Of a stretch of 64,000 nt of DNA, positions 20,885 to 32,271 are shown piece after piece. The notes below the pieces were generated by a model that saw nothing but the letters and a program-made list of their open reading frames with translations, ran no database searches and was not told where the DNA came from. Made by a program: the position numbers and the translations under genes. Numbering within the stretch: position 1 is the first letter of the stretch; each line of letters begins with the position of its first letter. The stretch is taken from NCBI GenBank assembly GCA_021234155.1, contig JAJEKV010000108.1, positions 2,877,850 through 2,941,849 of the forward strand, written 5' to 3'. This stretch comes from Isoetes taiwanensis (taxonomy: Eukaryota > Streptophyta > Lycopodiopsida > Isoetales > Isoetaceae).

Positions 20885-22223
20885 TTTAAATTAAAAATAC
20901 ATATTTATACTTTTGTATTTTGATCAGCAACTAGTGGAAGCATTCGGGTAAGTAGTTTCTGACCCAATTACAAAATTCTGAGCTTGATTGATCAGAAGCT
21001 CCTAAAAGTCTGAGAAATTTTGCCTTAAATTTGATTGCAGAGTCCGGACGAAGACATTTTAGAGTACGTTCTTTTGCAAAATCAACCTACATTTGATCAT
21101 TCAACATTAAAAGATTACAAATTGCAGGTTTTGTCTTGCTTGAAAGCTTCTTAATTCGCTATGGATTTTGCAAAAGGGGGTACTATCGGAATGATTAATG
21201 AAGAATGTTTTTGCTTCGTAACTTTGTAAGGTTCTATATGAGACGACTGTATAAAACCTTACTGTGTGCAACCAAAAAACATTGTACTCCATGATATCAG
21301 GTCATGACTTTGTACACAATCTAAAATACAGGCTACTGAATTTGGAATGGACAGTAGATTAAAAACCGTCCAAGATTCTTCCACAAAGCTTAAGCATTCT
21401 GGGTAATCCGCTTATGAATAGATCTTGCAGATTGGTTATCACAAATACTGGCACATGTTGCAACATGCTGCTATAAACGGTCGAAGTTCCAGTTCTTTCT
21501 GGGATTTAAGCGACTACATGGATAATGATGAAATACTGCTGCTCCACTTGAGATATCACAATAAAGGTGGGATTAAGGTGAGCAATGCTTCTGAATTTCA
21601 CATTTTCTCTGTTTTAAATATCTTCTCTGTGGCAAGTGGATGGGATCTCATTGATGTTCTAGATGGAAGAAGATTTTTAGTATTAATAAAAAACTTCCCA
21701 GATCCTCATTCTGAATCCAGCCACGAATTTTGTTGGCCAAAATACGAACAAAAGTATTGCATGCACATAACAAAGGCACTCGAAAAATGGAATTATGTGC
21801 ACATTCTCTTCCCATCCATAATTTGGTCCTTTAGTATATTGTGAGGATAAAGAATTTCTTCCTGATATGAATGAACATTGGCCTATATTTTGGATATAAC
21901 ATGTTGACGAAAACATATTAGTCTTCAAATTTGTATTTGTTATATGCATTCGCATTTAGCATGGCATAGAGTTTGTCTTCTGACTTTCAAGACTAGATTG
22001 CCATCTATCTGCCACCTCTTTTACATCTGCAAACACATGATCAATTTCTGAATTCCCAGATAGAGTTTAATGTTATACTTCTACATTCTCTCGGACCTTT
22101 CAAAACGAATATTGCTCAAGACATAGGCGTGATTTATGCCGATCTGCTGCATTTTCCAGTTCCTTATGGATTTCTGCCAATGTTTCTAAGCAAAGTTAGT
22201 GCATTTGAAAATGCAATGCAGAA
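20885..22223. other. No gene recognised
   Basis: AT-rich sequence. A plus-strand frame (21425-21844) contains FWDLSDYMDNDEILLLHL but I cannot place it. At 22147-22190 a 29-base word (GCATTTTCCAGTTCCTTATGG and on) recurs at about 22742 inside the next Helitron. On the minus strand both read (A)EIHxELENA and may come from the same unknown exon. Confidence 0.4.
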
Positions 22224-23840
22224 TCTTATATTGAGCTGAAACGTATACATGCGAATAACAAACATGGAATAGTACTGATGAACTCTACATTCTCTTAGAC
22301 CAAGCACAAATAGGCTAATTTCAAAACCACTGAAGAAAACCACGCTGCAGAGCAAAAAATGAAAATGTGAGCTAAGTGTTCAGTCTACACTAGGCTTGCA
22401 GATGCCAAATGACGCTATTAATGATGTCTTATTAAGTTGTTTGCAATATGAAATGTGATAATAAAAAAATCAACTAGGCTATATAAACACATATACAATA
22501 AGCAGTTTCTAACATCCTAGAATCTCTAACATATGTTGCCGTTCGTCATCATCAAGTCTACACGTCCTAGAATCTCTAATAAACAAGCAACTTTTATGTT
22601 GCCGTCATCATCAGGCCTACGAAATCCCTCACATGGATTTTCAGGCATGATGTTTGATGGTAAGAAAAATGGGTAACAAGTTCTTTTTGTCTCACCTGGC
22701 ACTATATCTTGGATAAGAAATGTGTAAGAAACCTTGCAATGCATTTTCCAGTTCCTCATGGATTTTTGCCATCCACCAATCATTATACTCCCATGGATCA
22801 TTTATCCCGATCCACGACTTCAATTTTACAGCATTTTTTCAATGCACTAGCAAATGTAACTTTGTCTGGTTACATCAAAAAACTTGCAAGCATCTTCGAG
22901 ATTCCCTCATCGTTATATTCCACATTTAGTTCTTTGTCCTTGGTAAGTTTTAATTCATGCATCATCTCTTTACATTTAGATGGGCTTACACAAACCATAT
23001 TTGACAATAGCATAGGTTATAACACTAGGTTCAAATGCTGTTGTATTAGGTGAAAAAATCCATTGCAGATAATAATTTCACTGCCCTATGCCCGCGACCA
23101 AATTGCAGTTGATAGAGCATTGACCAGATGTTCAACCACACATTTGACAAGTATCTCCCCACAGGGTTGGCCAATTGATTGACGAGCGGTTTGACTAGGC
23201 TTTGAGCAAGCATTCTGAATTCACCCACCTACATCAACACACTCTGTGGTCTTCTACAATATCCTAGAGCCAGCTTCATCGAGGCTATCACACGCAAGGG
23301 GAATCTGACACAGAAAAAAGTAAATAAGCTATATCAGGTCAAAGTTTTCATCCCGTATATACCTTGCCACATGGAGATGGATGCTCCCTCTACACATCAC
23401 GCACTTGACTTCAATCCCCAGGGTACATACCAAATTTTTGTATCAATATATATTTATGATCTTGCATGTATCTAGAGAAAAATAGTTTTGTAACTTGGTT
23501 TTGGAAATGACCTATGTATGACTCTGAACTAATGTGACTAGGGTGGGTTTTTATGCACCCAACGTGACACACAATTGGTCCTTGACATGATTAAATTATA
23601 TAGAACAATTTCAATGTAGACGTGCCAATTTTGTAAATGTAAAAAAACAGCATGAGTTGTCAAACTGAAACCACCACCTATTGTTATATTCAAGTAATTT
23701 AAGAAGTTGGGCAGCGCCTGCATCCTGCGCATCCTTGACTAATGCCCGACATTGCATCTAATGCCCTATAAACTCCCATTACATATTCTATTTCACACGT
23801 CCATGACAAATGCCCGGCATCGCCGGGCACACGTTTCTAG
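22224..23840 (+). mobile_element. Small non-autonomous Helitron
   Basis: It starts TCTTATATTGAGCTG after an A and ends with the hairpin TGCCCGGCATCGCCGGGCA (23811-23829), seven bases and CTAG (23837-23840), followed by T. This satisfies all Helitron end rules. No Rep/helicase is present. Short exon-like pieces occur on the minus strand (for example KIHEELENAL near 22750 and PDKVTFASALKK, PPR-like, near 22850), but they are too short to name. Confidence 0.75.
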
Positions 23841-24093
23841 TATACCTTATTTTCCCCCTAATTTTTTCTTCTCTCCTGTCTTTGTCCTTGTTTTCTTCTA
23901 CTTTGTCCAACGTTCTAGCTTTGGATGTTAAAATATACTTCATTCCTTTCTTCCTTCCTTCCTATCCCCTTCCCCACTTCCTCTTGATTTTTTCTTGTCT
24001 TTTATCTTTGTCCTCGTTTTCTCCTCTTTGTCCTTTTTCCACTATTTGCCTCAAGCCTGCATTACCGCTAGTTTTTTTAATTTAGAGGTCTGT

Positions 24094-24175
24094 GACATTT
24101 TGGCCCCAAAATAAGAGGAGTTATTTTGTTAGCTAAAAATAACGCGTCACAAATTTGCAAATTTGGGGCCAAAAT
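24094..24175. repeat. Short inverted repeat
   Basis: ATTTTGGCCCCAAAAT (24094) and AATTTGGGGCCAAAAT (about 24160) are inverted copies, with a second stem (GTTATTTT/AAAATAAC) between them. It is a possible hairpin or remnant of a small MITE. No target duplication is evident. Confidence 0.45.
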
Positions 24176-24530
24176 CAGAAGCTTCCGCATCCCTCATGAG
24201 AAATAGTAAGCATTCCTCATTCCTCATGAGAAATATTATGCTTACTAGCAGCGGCGGATCTGTTGGATCCAGTGGCGTACATCTGCCGGATCTGTTGGAT
24301 CCGGTTTTGGGAGGCCAGCTTGTTTGTTCGCTTGTGGAGCACCATGGCCAGCTTTGAATTCTAATAAGCATCTTGCGCTCTCCGGCTTCTCTCAATTTTG
24401 GTCTGCCCCTGCGAATTGGTGTTGTTTTATCTGTTTCTCTGGGTTCTATGAGCTCTTGCTTTTTTTTGGTCTATTTGATGCTTCTTTGGTCTTTTCCTCT
24501 GTTGGCTTTCCATAGTTCTTTGTTGGAACT

Positions 24531-24981
24531 CCGTATATATCATCCGGGATGTGGTTAATCCGGACAAAACAGAGTGGTTAATCCGGACATCCGGTATCAG
24601 CCAGGGTGGTTAATCCGACATCCGATATCAGCCGTGGTGGTTAATCCGCCATCCGATATCAGCCAAATGGTTAATCCGGACAAAAAGTGGTTAATCCCAC
24701 AAAAACAAGCGTAGAACGTGCGGGGCGAAATTTTGATCGATCGCTCTTGTCGCTCTCGTATGCGGTTTGATCCGCTTTAAAAGCATGTCAATCGCTTTGT
24801 ATGCCTCTTTTATGTTAGATTGATGAAGAGAGGAAGAGATTTAAGGTGAAATAGAGCGAATCAATCAAAAAAGGCAAAAAAAAACGGTTGGTTTTTGGGC
24901 TTCAAACTCACCGGGTCCTGATTAACCACAATGGCTGATAACGGGTGTCCGGGTTAACCACATCCCGGATGATATATACGG
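24531..24981. mobile_element. Foldback/MITE-like element with internal tandem repeats
   Basis: The two ends are inverted copies of about 38 bases starting CCGTATATATCATCCGGGAT followed by GTGGTTAA. The left arm continues into four or five tandem units of about 37 bases built on GTGGTTAATCCGGACATCCG and GATATCAGCC, and the right arm has one inverted unit. No coding sequence is present. It sits about 150 bases upstream of the kinase start codon. The word AGTTCTTTG occurs outside each end but not at the exact boundary. Confidence 0.7.
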
Positions 24982-25129
24982 TCTTCCTAGTTCTTTGCTC
25001 AACGGCTTCAGGTTTTTTAATTCGAAAAAAAAAACAGATTAGGAGAGAGACCGAGTAGGATGGACGAGCAGGATAGATTGCTGAAATCATGATTTGTGAT
25101 ATATCGATTTTGTGCTACATCGATTGCCG

Positions 25130-26446
25130 ATGGGATCAAAGTATAAGCAAGCTGCGAATTTGATCAGCAGGATCAATGAGGCGTCAAAGGTTGTTAAACT
25201 CTACGAATCGCAGTGTCAGCTTCTTAATAAGCGATGCAGTGCTGTGCAGGAATGGCTGGTTCTTTGGCGAAGAATGGCCTCCGTGGACGCTAAGCTTGAG
25301 TCATCAGATGAAATGTGCAAGCTCATTGAAGTATTAGAAAAAGGTATGAGTCTTGTAACCCAATGTCAATCAGAACGTATCCAATTTCAGGATAAGCGTG
25401 CAGCATTTAGGGATATATATGAAAGCCTTACTGCATGTGTGTATCTAGCAAATGCAAAGATCAGCGAAACCGTGAATAATATCATGGAAGAGCTGCAGGC
25501 TGCTAGTATGCATAATATTTCTCATGAGGAAGCTTCTGACGCTGCCTATAGTGACAAAGACAAAATAATGATCCTTGTTCGAGATGTAGGTAGGGATCTG
25601 GTTATAGAGAGAAATAAGCTAGGATCTGGAACATCTGGTACTGTTTACAAAGGGAAGATCTATGGCACCGAGGTGGCTTTAAAGGAAGTGCACGATAGCA
25701 CTAAGGAAAATGAATTACTAGTATTGCAAAAGCCAGGTGTGATGGATCATCCAAATGTGCTGCAAATATTAGGGCAATGCAGGAAACAAGGAAAAACTTA
25801 TTTAGTCATGGAGCTTATGGAAACTGATCTCGACAAGGTTCTCAAAGAAAGGAATGGTCTCCCAAGGCCTTTTAACTTTTTAACCGCCTTAAGTATCATG
25901 TTACAGATTGCCCAAGCCATATTTTGGTTACATCGTAATAAAATTGTGCACCGGGATATTAAGCCCTCAAACATACTTGTGAATTTAACACAAGAGGGTC
26001 CTGTGCAAATCAAGTTAGCTGATTTTGGGATATCAAGGGCCGAATTTGCAAGCAATGCGTCAGATTTAACTAGACCGAGCGGAACTCTTGCTTATATGGG
26101 ACCAGAAATGTTTGTCGACGAGCTACCTTATACCAAAAAAGTGGATGTATATTCGTTTGGAATAGTCTGTGCAGAAATCTTAGGATGGAAACAAGGGAAA
26201 AGTAATGGCAAGAGAATGAAACCTGATTTACGGCCTGATACTTATCCGACAGATTTCTTAGAGTTAATTACAAAATGCTGGATGGATGATCCAAAAGACC
26301 GACCAGAATTCAGTGCCATAGTCTCCCACCTTGAGGAGCAGCTGTTTAGGGTAGAACAAAGAATTCAAAATAAGATGTTACTGATGGCGATGGCGATGCT
26401 TCTTATATTGAAACTCCAATCGAAGCATATAACCGCGAGGCTTTGA
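25130..26446 (+). CDS. Ser/Thr protein kinase with HeLo/MLKL-like N-terminal helices
   Basis: This is an uninterrupted 438-codon frame from the ATG at 25130. Residues 1-125 look like an all-helical bundle of the HeLo/MLKL N-terminal type found in plant mixed-lineage-kinase-like proteins (LISRINEASKVVKLYESQCQ, EWLVLWRRM). The kinase domain (about 157-405) is complete: Gly loop GSGTSG (165-170), ATP Lys in VALK (K185), catalytic HRDIKPSN (D276, N281), DFG (298-300), GPE in place of APE (324-326), DVYSFG and DRP (R391). Catalysis is therefore expected, unlike plant MLKL pseudokinases. A role in immune signalling or cell death would be inference from the N-terminal fold. The last 24 residues (after RIQNK) look out of frame. 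The next frame reads DVTDGDGDASYIETP and on to AYTREENMF, so a one-base indel may have altered the tail. No introns seen. Confidence 0.85.
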   Translation: MGSKYKQAANLISRINEASKVVKLYESQCQLLNKRCSAVQEWLVLWRRMASVDAKLESSDEMCKLIEVLEKGMSLVTQCQSERIQFQDKRAAFRDIYESLTACVYLANAKISETVNNIMEELQAASMHNISHEEASDAAYSDKDKIMILVRDVGRDLVIERNKLGSGTSGTVYKGKIYGTEVALKEVHDSTKENELLVLQKPGVMDHPNVLQILGQCRKQGKTYLVMELMETDLDKVLKERNGLPRPFNFLTALSIMLQIAQAIFWLHRNKIVHRDIKPSNILVNLTQEGPVQIKLADFGISRAEFASNASDLTRPSGTLAYMGPEMFVDELPYTKKVDVYSFGIVCAEILGWKQGKSNGKRMKPDLRPDTYPTDFLELITKCWMDDPKDRPEFSAIVSHLEEQLFRVEQRIQNKMLLMAMAMLLILKLQSKHITARL

Positions 26447-26827
26447 AGAATATGTGGATTGGAGACTATAACGCCTATACCCGCGAGGAAAACATGTTTT
26501 ATCCCTTCGCATGTCTTTTAACATACTATGTCGTCTGCCTCTTTTCTCTGGGTAAGATAAATATCATGGTGGAAGAATTCCCGGCCGTCGTTTTTTCTTT
26601 CTTTGTTTATCATTCATTGTCAGCTTCTGCCTCGCCCTTGGAGAAATAATCTCAAAATTGCATTTGACGTCTTAAACCAAGGTCTATACCTTTCGGTTAT
26701 ATTTTTGTCATTGCGCCGTTAACCGAGGTAGGTAAACCTTGGTATGTGTGAGATAGACAATAAGAAAATATATATCTACAAAGTTTCGTGTTGTTTGATG
26801 TGTGTTTTCTCACTTTATCTATCTGCA

Positions 26828-27782
26828 CTAGAAATGTGTGCCCGGCGATGCCGGGCATCAGTCGTCATGAGTCGTCATGTGAACTTACAGGCTATGGATT
26901 TCGATGTCATGAAATCCCAAACCATTATGAGTTACAACTTGTGTTAGAAAAATAATGTGCAACATCATTGCAACCAGTGCATTGTATATTTGCTTGGTTT
27001 TATGTTCAGCCTCTCCAATGTGTATTTATTTTCTATAAATCGGATCAAATGTCTTTTATATGCATCCTATTCCTAATACCATGTATAAATAGGCTTGTTG
27101 TGTATCTACTTGCTATTTGGTTCAAATATATATACTCTTATCTTTTCTTATCACTCCATTATTAACTATTTAGCTTCGAATTTTCAATATAAATAAAAAA
27201 GCCCAACACCATTATCCCAGCTCTCCCACATGCTATAACATGTGGTTCATCTTCTATAATAATATACATTTATCAAGTTCTCTTTATTCTACTTATAAGG
27301 AGTCGAACCCAATTGCATGTCCTAATGGCATAAGCTATAAAGTAAAGAGCAGAATTATACATTGCACCAACACAATGGGTTGTCAAAACTGCCGCTTTCT
27401 AATAAATTGTTTTTGAGTCTTATTTAACATACTGAAATGTGGCATGGAATATACCAGTGTGAAGAAGTTCCAAGTGTACAACTGCAAAATAGTCGCAATA
27501 GTGATATCCTTACAAATTAGATTCCTGAATAAGTGCAAGCAAGATTCCACAGCATCGTATTATAAGCACTTAGTGACATGTTTGTTGCAAATAAAACACG
27601 TAAGATACACGCAAGGTATTGCTATGTTGGCATGATCCAAAACAAAGGGCTCCTTGATTTGTCATGATAATAAGCTGCAGTTAGTCTATATCCATGAAAA
27701 ATGGGCACCCCTTGATACCTAGACAAATAAGCAAGGATTCAACATCAAGTTTGGAGGCACTAAATTGCGACTAAATATAAGA
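26828..27782 (-). mobile_element. Small non-autonomous Helitron
   Basis: On the minus strand it starts TCTTATATTTAGTCG (from 27782) after A and ends with hairpin TGCCCGGCATCGCCGGGCA (26839-26857), seven bases and CTAG (26828-26831), then T. The last 30 bases differ at one position from those of the Helitron ending at 23840, so both belong to one subfamily. The 955-base interior has no helicase. It contains a tRNA-like B box. Confidence 0.78.
27295..27355 (-). repeat. tRNA-like B-box module, possible SINE remnant
   Basis: The minus strand reads TAGCTTATGCCATTAGGACAT and then GGGTTCGACTCC, close to an RNA polymerase III box B. The word TTAGGACAT and the B box are shared with the module at 172-243, which hints at one SINE family. 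No full tRNA fold is evident. Confidence 0.3.
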
Positions 27783-29050
27783 TAAAATTTCAAGAAGATA
27801 ATCAACCTGCACTTTTGCATCACCTTTGAACCCTTGCGCAATTAGAATTATGTAGCTCTTCCATTGAAACAACAGAGAAATTGCTAATGAGCATTCATGC
27901 ACTTTTTTGAAGCCTGTGAAGAAACCATGTATAAAAGAAATCAATAGTTCATATGTCGATGCCAGTATTTCATATATCTCACATTATATTTGAAGCAATC
28001 CAATCTAGCACATCTAAATCTGCTTCAAGTCTACAAAAAGAAGATGCAAATAAGATAAGTCATAAGCACTGCTTGTTTACAGATTTAGAGCAAAGAGTTC
28101 CTAGCTAAACATATATTGCTATTAAATCTCTTGTCCAAATCTAGAAATGAATGAAATAGACCTTGTGTTGCCCACCTATTTCCTTAAGTTCTTGGGCTGG
28201 CAGTGATTCAATCTTCCCACCAGCAATCTATGATGCAAGCCATGATGCAAAAAGCAAAGAATAAATTTTCTCTTTGAGGTCGATTCATCTGCTCCAGTTG
28301 CTTTCAAGGATGGGCAAGAATACTCAACAAAAAGGAAGGCTTTTCTACCAAAACCCTAGCTATTTCAGATTATTTCCCCAACAAAACTCTAGCTGGCTTG
28401 GATAAGCAAGGATTTTGTTATAAACAACCCAATTACTCTCATCTGGAACATACTTATGGGTGCAGTTACAGATCTACAGCCGCAATATCGCAAAATTTAG
28501 CCAAACATGTCAAGATACATACTGTACTTGAAACTTCTCCTACGGATAAATTTCATGCAAAAGCTCTCCACCTTTCACTGCCTTAAATGCTTTTTTGACA
28601 AATGATAAATCATCAGAAAAGTATCTGTTTATTATCCTCTTTAATTTTGCAAAATCCAGGGAAGAGTAGAAAGATACGATGATAAAGTGGAAATTGAATT
28701 TTAGAAAAATGCCCAATTTTATGCAAAAGCTTACAAATTGACACATCCAATAGCAGATGTAGATGTCTACATATATAAAATGGCCTTCAGCTGCACTTAA
28801 ACAGCTTTCCATCCTTCTCTAGCAACAAAAATATCTGTTAAATGCCGAGTATATGTAGTTAAAAACCTCATGGACAAAAGGCATGTGCTCGTGTGCATCA
28901 GCACATTCTTCAGATGTCAAATAGAGAAAATAAGTATTGTAATAAAAAAACCATCATAAACATAATCCATGGACCATTGAAAAACAAAAGGAAGTCCTTG
29001 CTAGATAGCTATTTCAATACTGTTGAAATACCAAAGGAAGTCCTTGCTAG
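27783..29050. other. No gene recognised; possible minus-strand exon at 28545-28665
   Basis: AT-rich. On the minus strand at 28545-28665, a stretch after an acceptor-like region encodes SSLDFAKLKRIINRYFSDDL and FVKKAFKAVKGGELLHEIYP. It looks coding, but I do not recognise it. Nothing else stands out except the direct repeats at 28990-29055. Confidence 0.35.
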
Positions 29051-29475
29051 ATAGCTTCTGATCCCGGGGGGTGCACATAGGAAAAACCGTACAAAACATG
29101 TGCGTGTACGGTAGGGGGTTTTTTTTGGGCCAAAATCGTACCGTACCGTACCGTATAAGTATGGGAGGGGATTTTTTTTGCTTTAATTCCGTATATATTT
29201 GTAAGGAAATATGGTAGGGGTATATGAAATATAAGGGATATTTTTGTAGGAAAATCCCGTATAAGGGATAATTTCTCTTGACCCTATGCACGCACATGCC
29301 ATTCAGACTTCACATTGTGTGCACCCCCCGAGCTTCTGATGCATAACAAATAAATAAATTAAAGATGAAGCAAAACCTAATTCCAAATTTCACCGTGAAG
29401 TTTGGGATCCCGTCGTGAGTTACAACAGATCCATAAGTCGTTGAAATACCAGAGAAGTCCTTGCTAGATAGCTTG
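28988..29475. repeat. Three direct copies of GTCCTTGCTAGATAGCT with flank
   Basis: The phrase GAAGTCCTTGCTAGATAGCT occurs at about 28991, 29037 and 29454, and the last two are preceded by GTTGAAATACCA. The MITE at 29063 was inserted into the second copy. They are probably parts of an older locally duplicated sequence. Confidence 0.7.
29063..29330. mobile_element. Mutator-type MITE with 10-bp target duplication
   Basis: Terminal inverted repeats CGGGGGGTGCACA are present at both ends (left end preceded by two extra C). The flanking AGCTTCTGAT at 29053-29062 and 29331-29340 is a perfect 10-bp direct repeat, in the range of 9-11-bp duplications made by Mutator-like transposases. The interior contains GTACCGTACCGTACC microrepeats and no gene. 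The perfect duplication suggests fairly recent insertion. Confidence 0.85.
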
Positions 29476-31990
29476 TGATGTGGCGAATTAATTCTATTAG
29501 CAAATAGACAAATAAAAAAGCAAAACCGGACTTTGAATTTCCCCGTGGTTAAATATTCTCTTTAAGAAAGAAATGAGTAGAATAACTTCATGTTTAATTC
29601 AATGCAGGCCGATGGTGCTCAAATATGCCCTTTGATGCAAGTAATCACAATACTTACTATTTCATGGACCTCCACTAGTGGCTAGCTGTTTGTTTCTTCA
29701 TACTTAGCTGCTAATGCTATACAAATATGCTGTTATGAGGATTAATAGATGAAGCTTAACATTAGACAACTCCTAAGATGTAGAAAATCTAGATGAAACG
29801 ACTCCATGCCAGCAGCAACTAACCTCAGAATACGAAATGAAGTGCATAACCTTGCAATGCAGAAGCATATAACCCTGCAGCGCATCAAAGATAGTGTATA
29901 CTTTACCATGTCCAACCTGCAACACAATTTTAGACTCTTAAATTTCTATCCACTCAATGAGATTCTTTGCAAACATCAAGCTTACCATAATTGTCTCTTG
30001 CATTTGGCACTGGATGAAATGTATCTTTGAAGATAGCTCTCTATTGCTCATTCAGGTATCTCTAAAGATGGCACATAATTCATCTTTACCATGTATCCAT
30101 GCATGTACCATGATAAGTTATGGTCACGATGATCTATTATAATGGAGATTAAAAATAGAGAGCAAAACAAACAACTCCATCATTACCTGAAGGCCCAATG
30201 ACTTTATTACCCTCAGCATAATCATTGTGGTTGTCAGGCATAGCCTGCTGAAACCTTTCTTACACTAACGGCCTGCTTGAAACCATTACGTAAAGATGGC
30301 TAATTCGGCATAGAATTCTGCACACAACGTTAGCATAACAGTAGTAAGAAATGGCTTTTTTAGTCAATATTGATGCCATCGAATAAATATAGAAAGACAA
30401 AAAGGTATAGAGCACATGCATGTGACAACATCATATTGTGCCCAAAGATTCAGAAAGAATCAACTGCAGGTGCATCATTTGATTTTTTACGATGTACAAT
30501 CTATTTTGGTGAGAGACTCGTCTGGAGGGGGAAAACCGGCCGATCAAAATAGAACTTCCATTTGAAAGCCTAGGGTGATGAGACAAGGATATCAAGTCAG
30601 CATTGGCACAAAAGGAAGATGGTGTAGAACAATAGGTAAGGTGGATCTAAAAAGGAAGAAAAGAAGAGTTAAATACATTAAGGAAAAGGAATAAAGACAA
30701 CAATTCATCAAGATTAAAAATGCTAAAAAAGTCAACACTAGGCTTAGGTGCTACCAATATAAGTTCCGAGCAAAACCAAGTTTGAGGTGTTATAAGCATA
30801 ATAGACTATAACAATCTAAGTAGACTATTTAAGGCGGCTGCGATAGTAAAAACCAACTAGTATCAACTAGTATAAACCAACAATAGTAAGAAACAATATC
30901 TAAATGTGATGGTGTCAAGCATATGTGGGTGAAAAATAACACGTTACTATAGAAAAAATGTATAAACCAATAAAACACAATATCCTAAGTTGGTAACAAA
31001 CGTCCATGGCGCAAAAAAGACAAGGTACATTAGAAAAATATATTCAAAAGAATAGAAACAAATGTATTCAACAAGAAAAGGAAAATAGAAACAAATATAC
31101 TCGAAAAGAAAACATATTCGAAAGGAAATAGAAACGACTGTACTTAAAAGAAAATAAACTATAACACATGAAATTGAACCCCACCATAGGTTAAAGAGCA
31201 TTGCATGCTAACCATTATTACCTATAAGCATGAATGATAAATAGTTTACGTACTATATATGTTATTCGAGTAGTGGAGGATGCAAAGAAGCATGCATGCA
31301 AAGAAGCATGCATGCATGCAAAGAAGCGGGGCATGCAAAGAAGCATGCGAAAGGGAAAACAGGGAAAAACGAATTCGAGAAAATATAACGGCGGAACAAG
31401 CAGGGATTGACGGCAACGGATGTGTTTAAGAGGAAGAAGTTTGATGCCAGGAAGCACGCACCAGTACAAACATGGGATACAATGGGGAAAAACATGAAAA
31501 AGCATGAAAAAACAGGCCTACAAGCAGTCAAGACATAGCTATATTACAATTACAGAGAAAGAAGGAGATGATGATCTGATTAAAGCATATGAGATAACGA
31601 AATTTTGATTTTAGATTCACAGTGATAAACCCGGTGTCAAATCCAGAGAAAAACATACAACCCTAATTGAACAACAGGATAAAGAATGAAAAGCCCTACA
31701 ATAACGAATATGAAGATGCCATGGGGATGCAATCAAAATAGCTATAGAACAAGAAGCAGCAAGTGATGCTTGACACAATCGACGAAAGCAGCAGCCCACA
31801 ATTGCCAACCAAAGATTTTTCATGCGAGATAAAAAACATGTTAGAGATAGAAAAAATTAAGAAGCATTGCTGAACACCCAGAGAAAAGAATGAACTCAAA
31901 AGATTAGGTGCTACCACCACACCAAGAGAAGCATCGAGCGCCATAACGAGAAAAGCATACAAGGTAACTAACATGGCAAATCTCCAACGA
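29341..31990. other. No gene recognised; GCATGCAAAGAA minisatellite at 31280-31350
   Basis: AT- and purine-rich sequence with many short frames that I cannot assign. Around 31280-31350, five imperfect units of GCATGCAAAGAA form a small minisatellite. From 31010 to 31150 a run of GAAAAGAAA-like purine words makes low-complexity sequence. Confidence 0.5.
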
Positions 31991-32208
31991 ACAAGAGGAA
32001 GGAAAGTGGAACTGAGACCAAAAAACTGTTGTATCTTTCATCACAGCAGTGCATGAGCATTTTGAAAAATATCTAAAGGGCTAGTCAACCACACCAATTT
32101 GGTCTGACTACCCACTAATAATAATAAAGGGGACCTGCCATAGGAACAACCCAAGCCCCTTTAAGATGGCGTAAAATAAGAAAGGCAAATAGGAGGCAAC
32201 GTTTGAAA

Positions 32209-32271
32209 GTTTATCACCGGGATGAAAAACCCCGCCCTTTCGGGTTTTCGAGGAAAACCCTAATGATAAAC
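32209..32271 (-). repeat. Conserved 62-nt hairpin motif, copy 1
   Basis: An outer stem GTTTATCA/TGATAAAC encloses a GGG/CCC helix, then a five-pair helix, then CCC-GAAA-GGG (minus strand), a GNRA-type tetraloop. The core words GGGTTTT, AAAACCC and CGGGG are shared with copies at 32831 and 61450, while the outer stem sequence differs. On the minus strand the middle helix closes with a U-G wobble, so the transcribed strand may be minus. It lies downstream (in minus orientation) of LINE ORF2. Confidence 0.55.

Noticed and set aside
20860-20890. Exact 3' end of the Harbinger with TAA duplication
   Set aside because: GGGCCA on the minus strand fits, but the rest of the inverted repeat is weak and the flank reads TTT and not TAA. 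It is reported only as tentative.
31218-31531. Cys-rich minus-strand frames
   Set aside because: They are produced by the GCATGCAAAGAA minisatellite read in two frames.
32209-32271. Hammerhead, twister or HDV-like ribozyme
   Set aside because: The CTGATGA/GAAA pair of hammerheads, the twister core order and the HDV double pseudoknot layout could not be matched on either strand. It was kept only as an unnamed structured motif.
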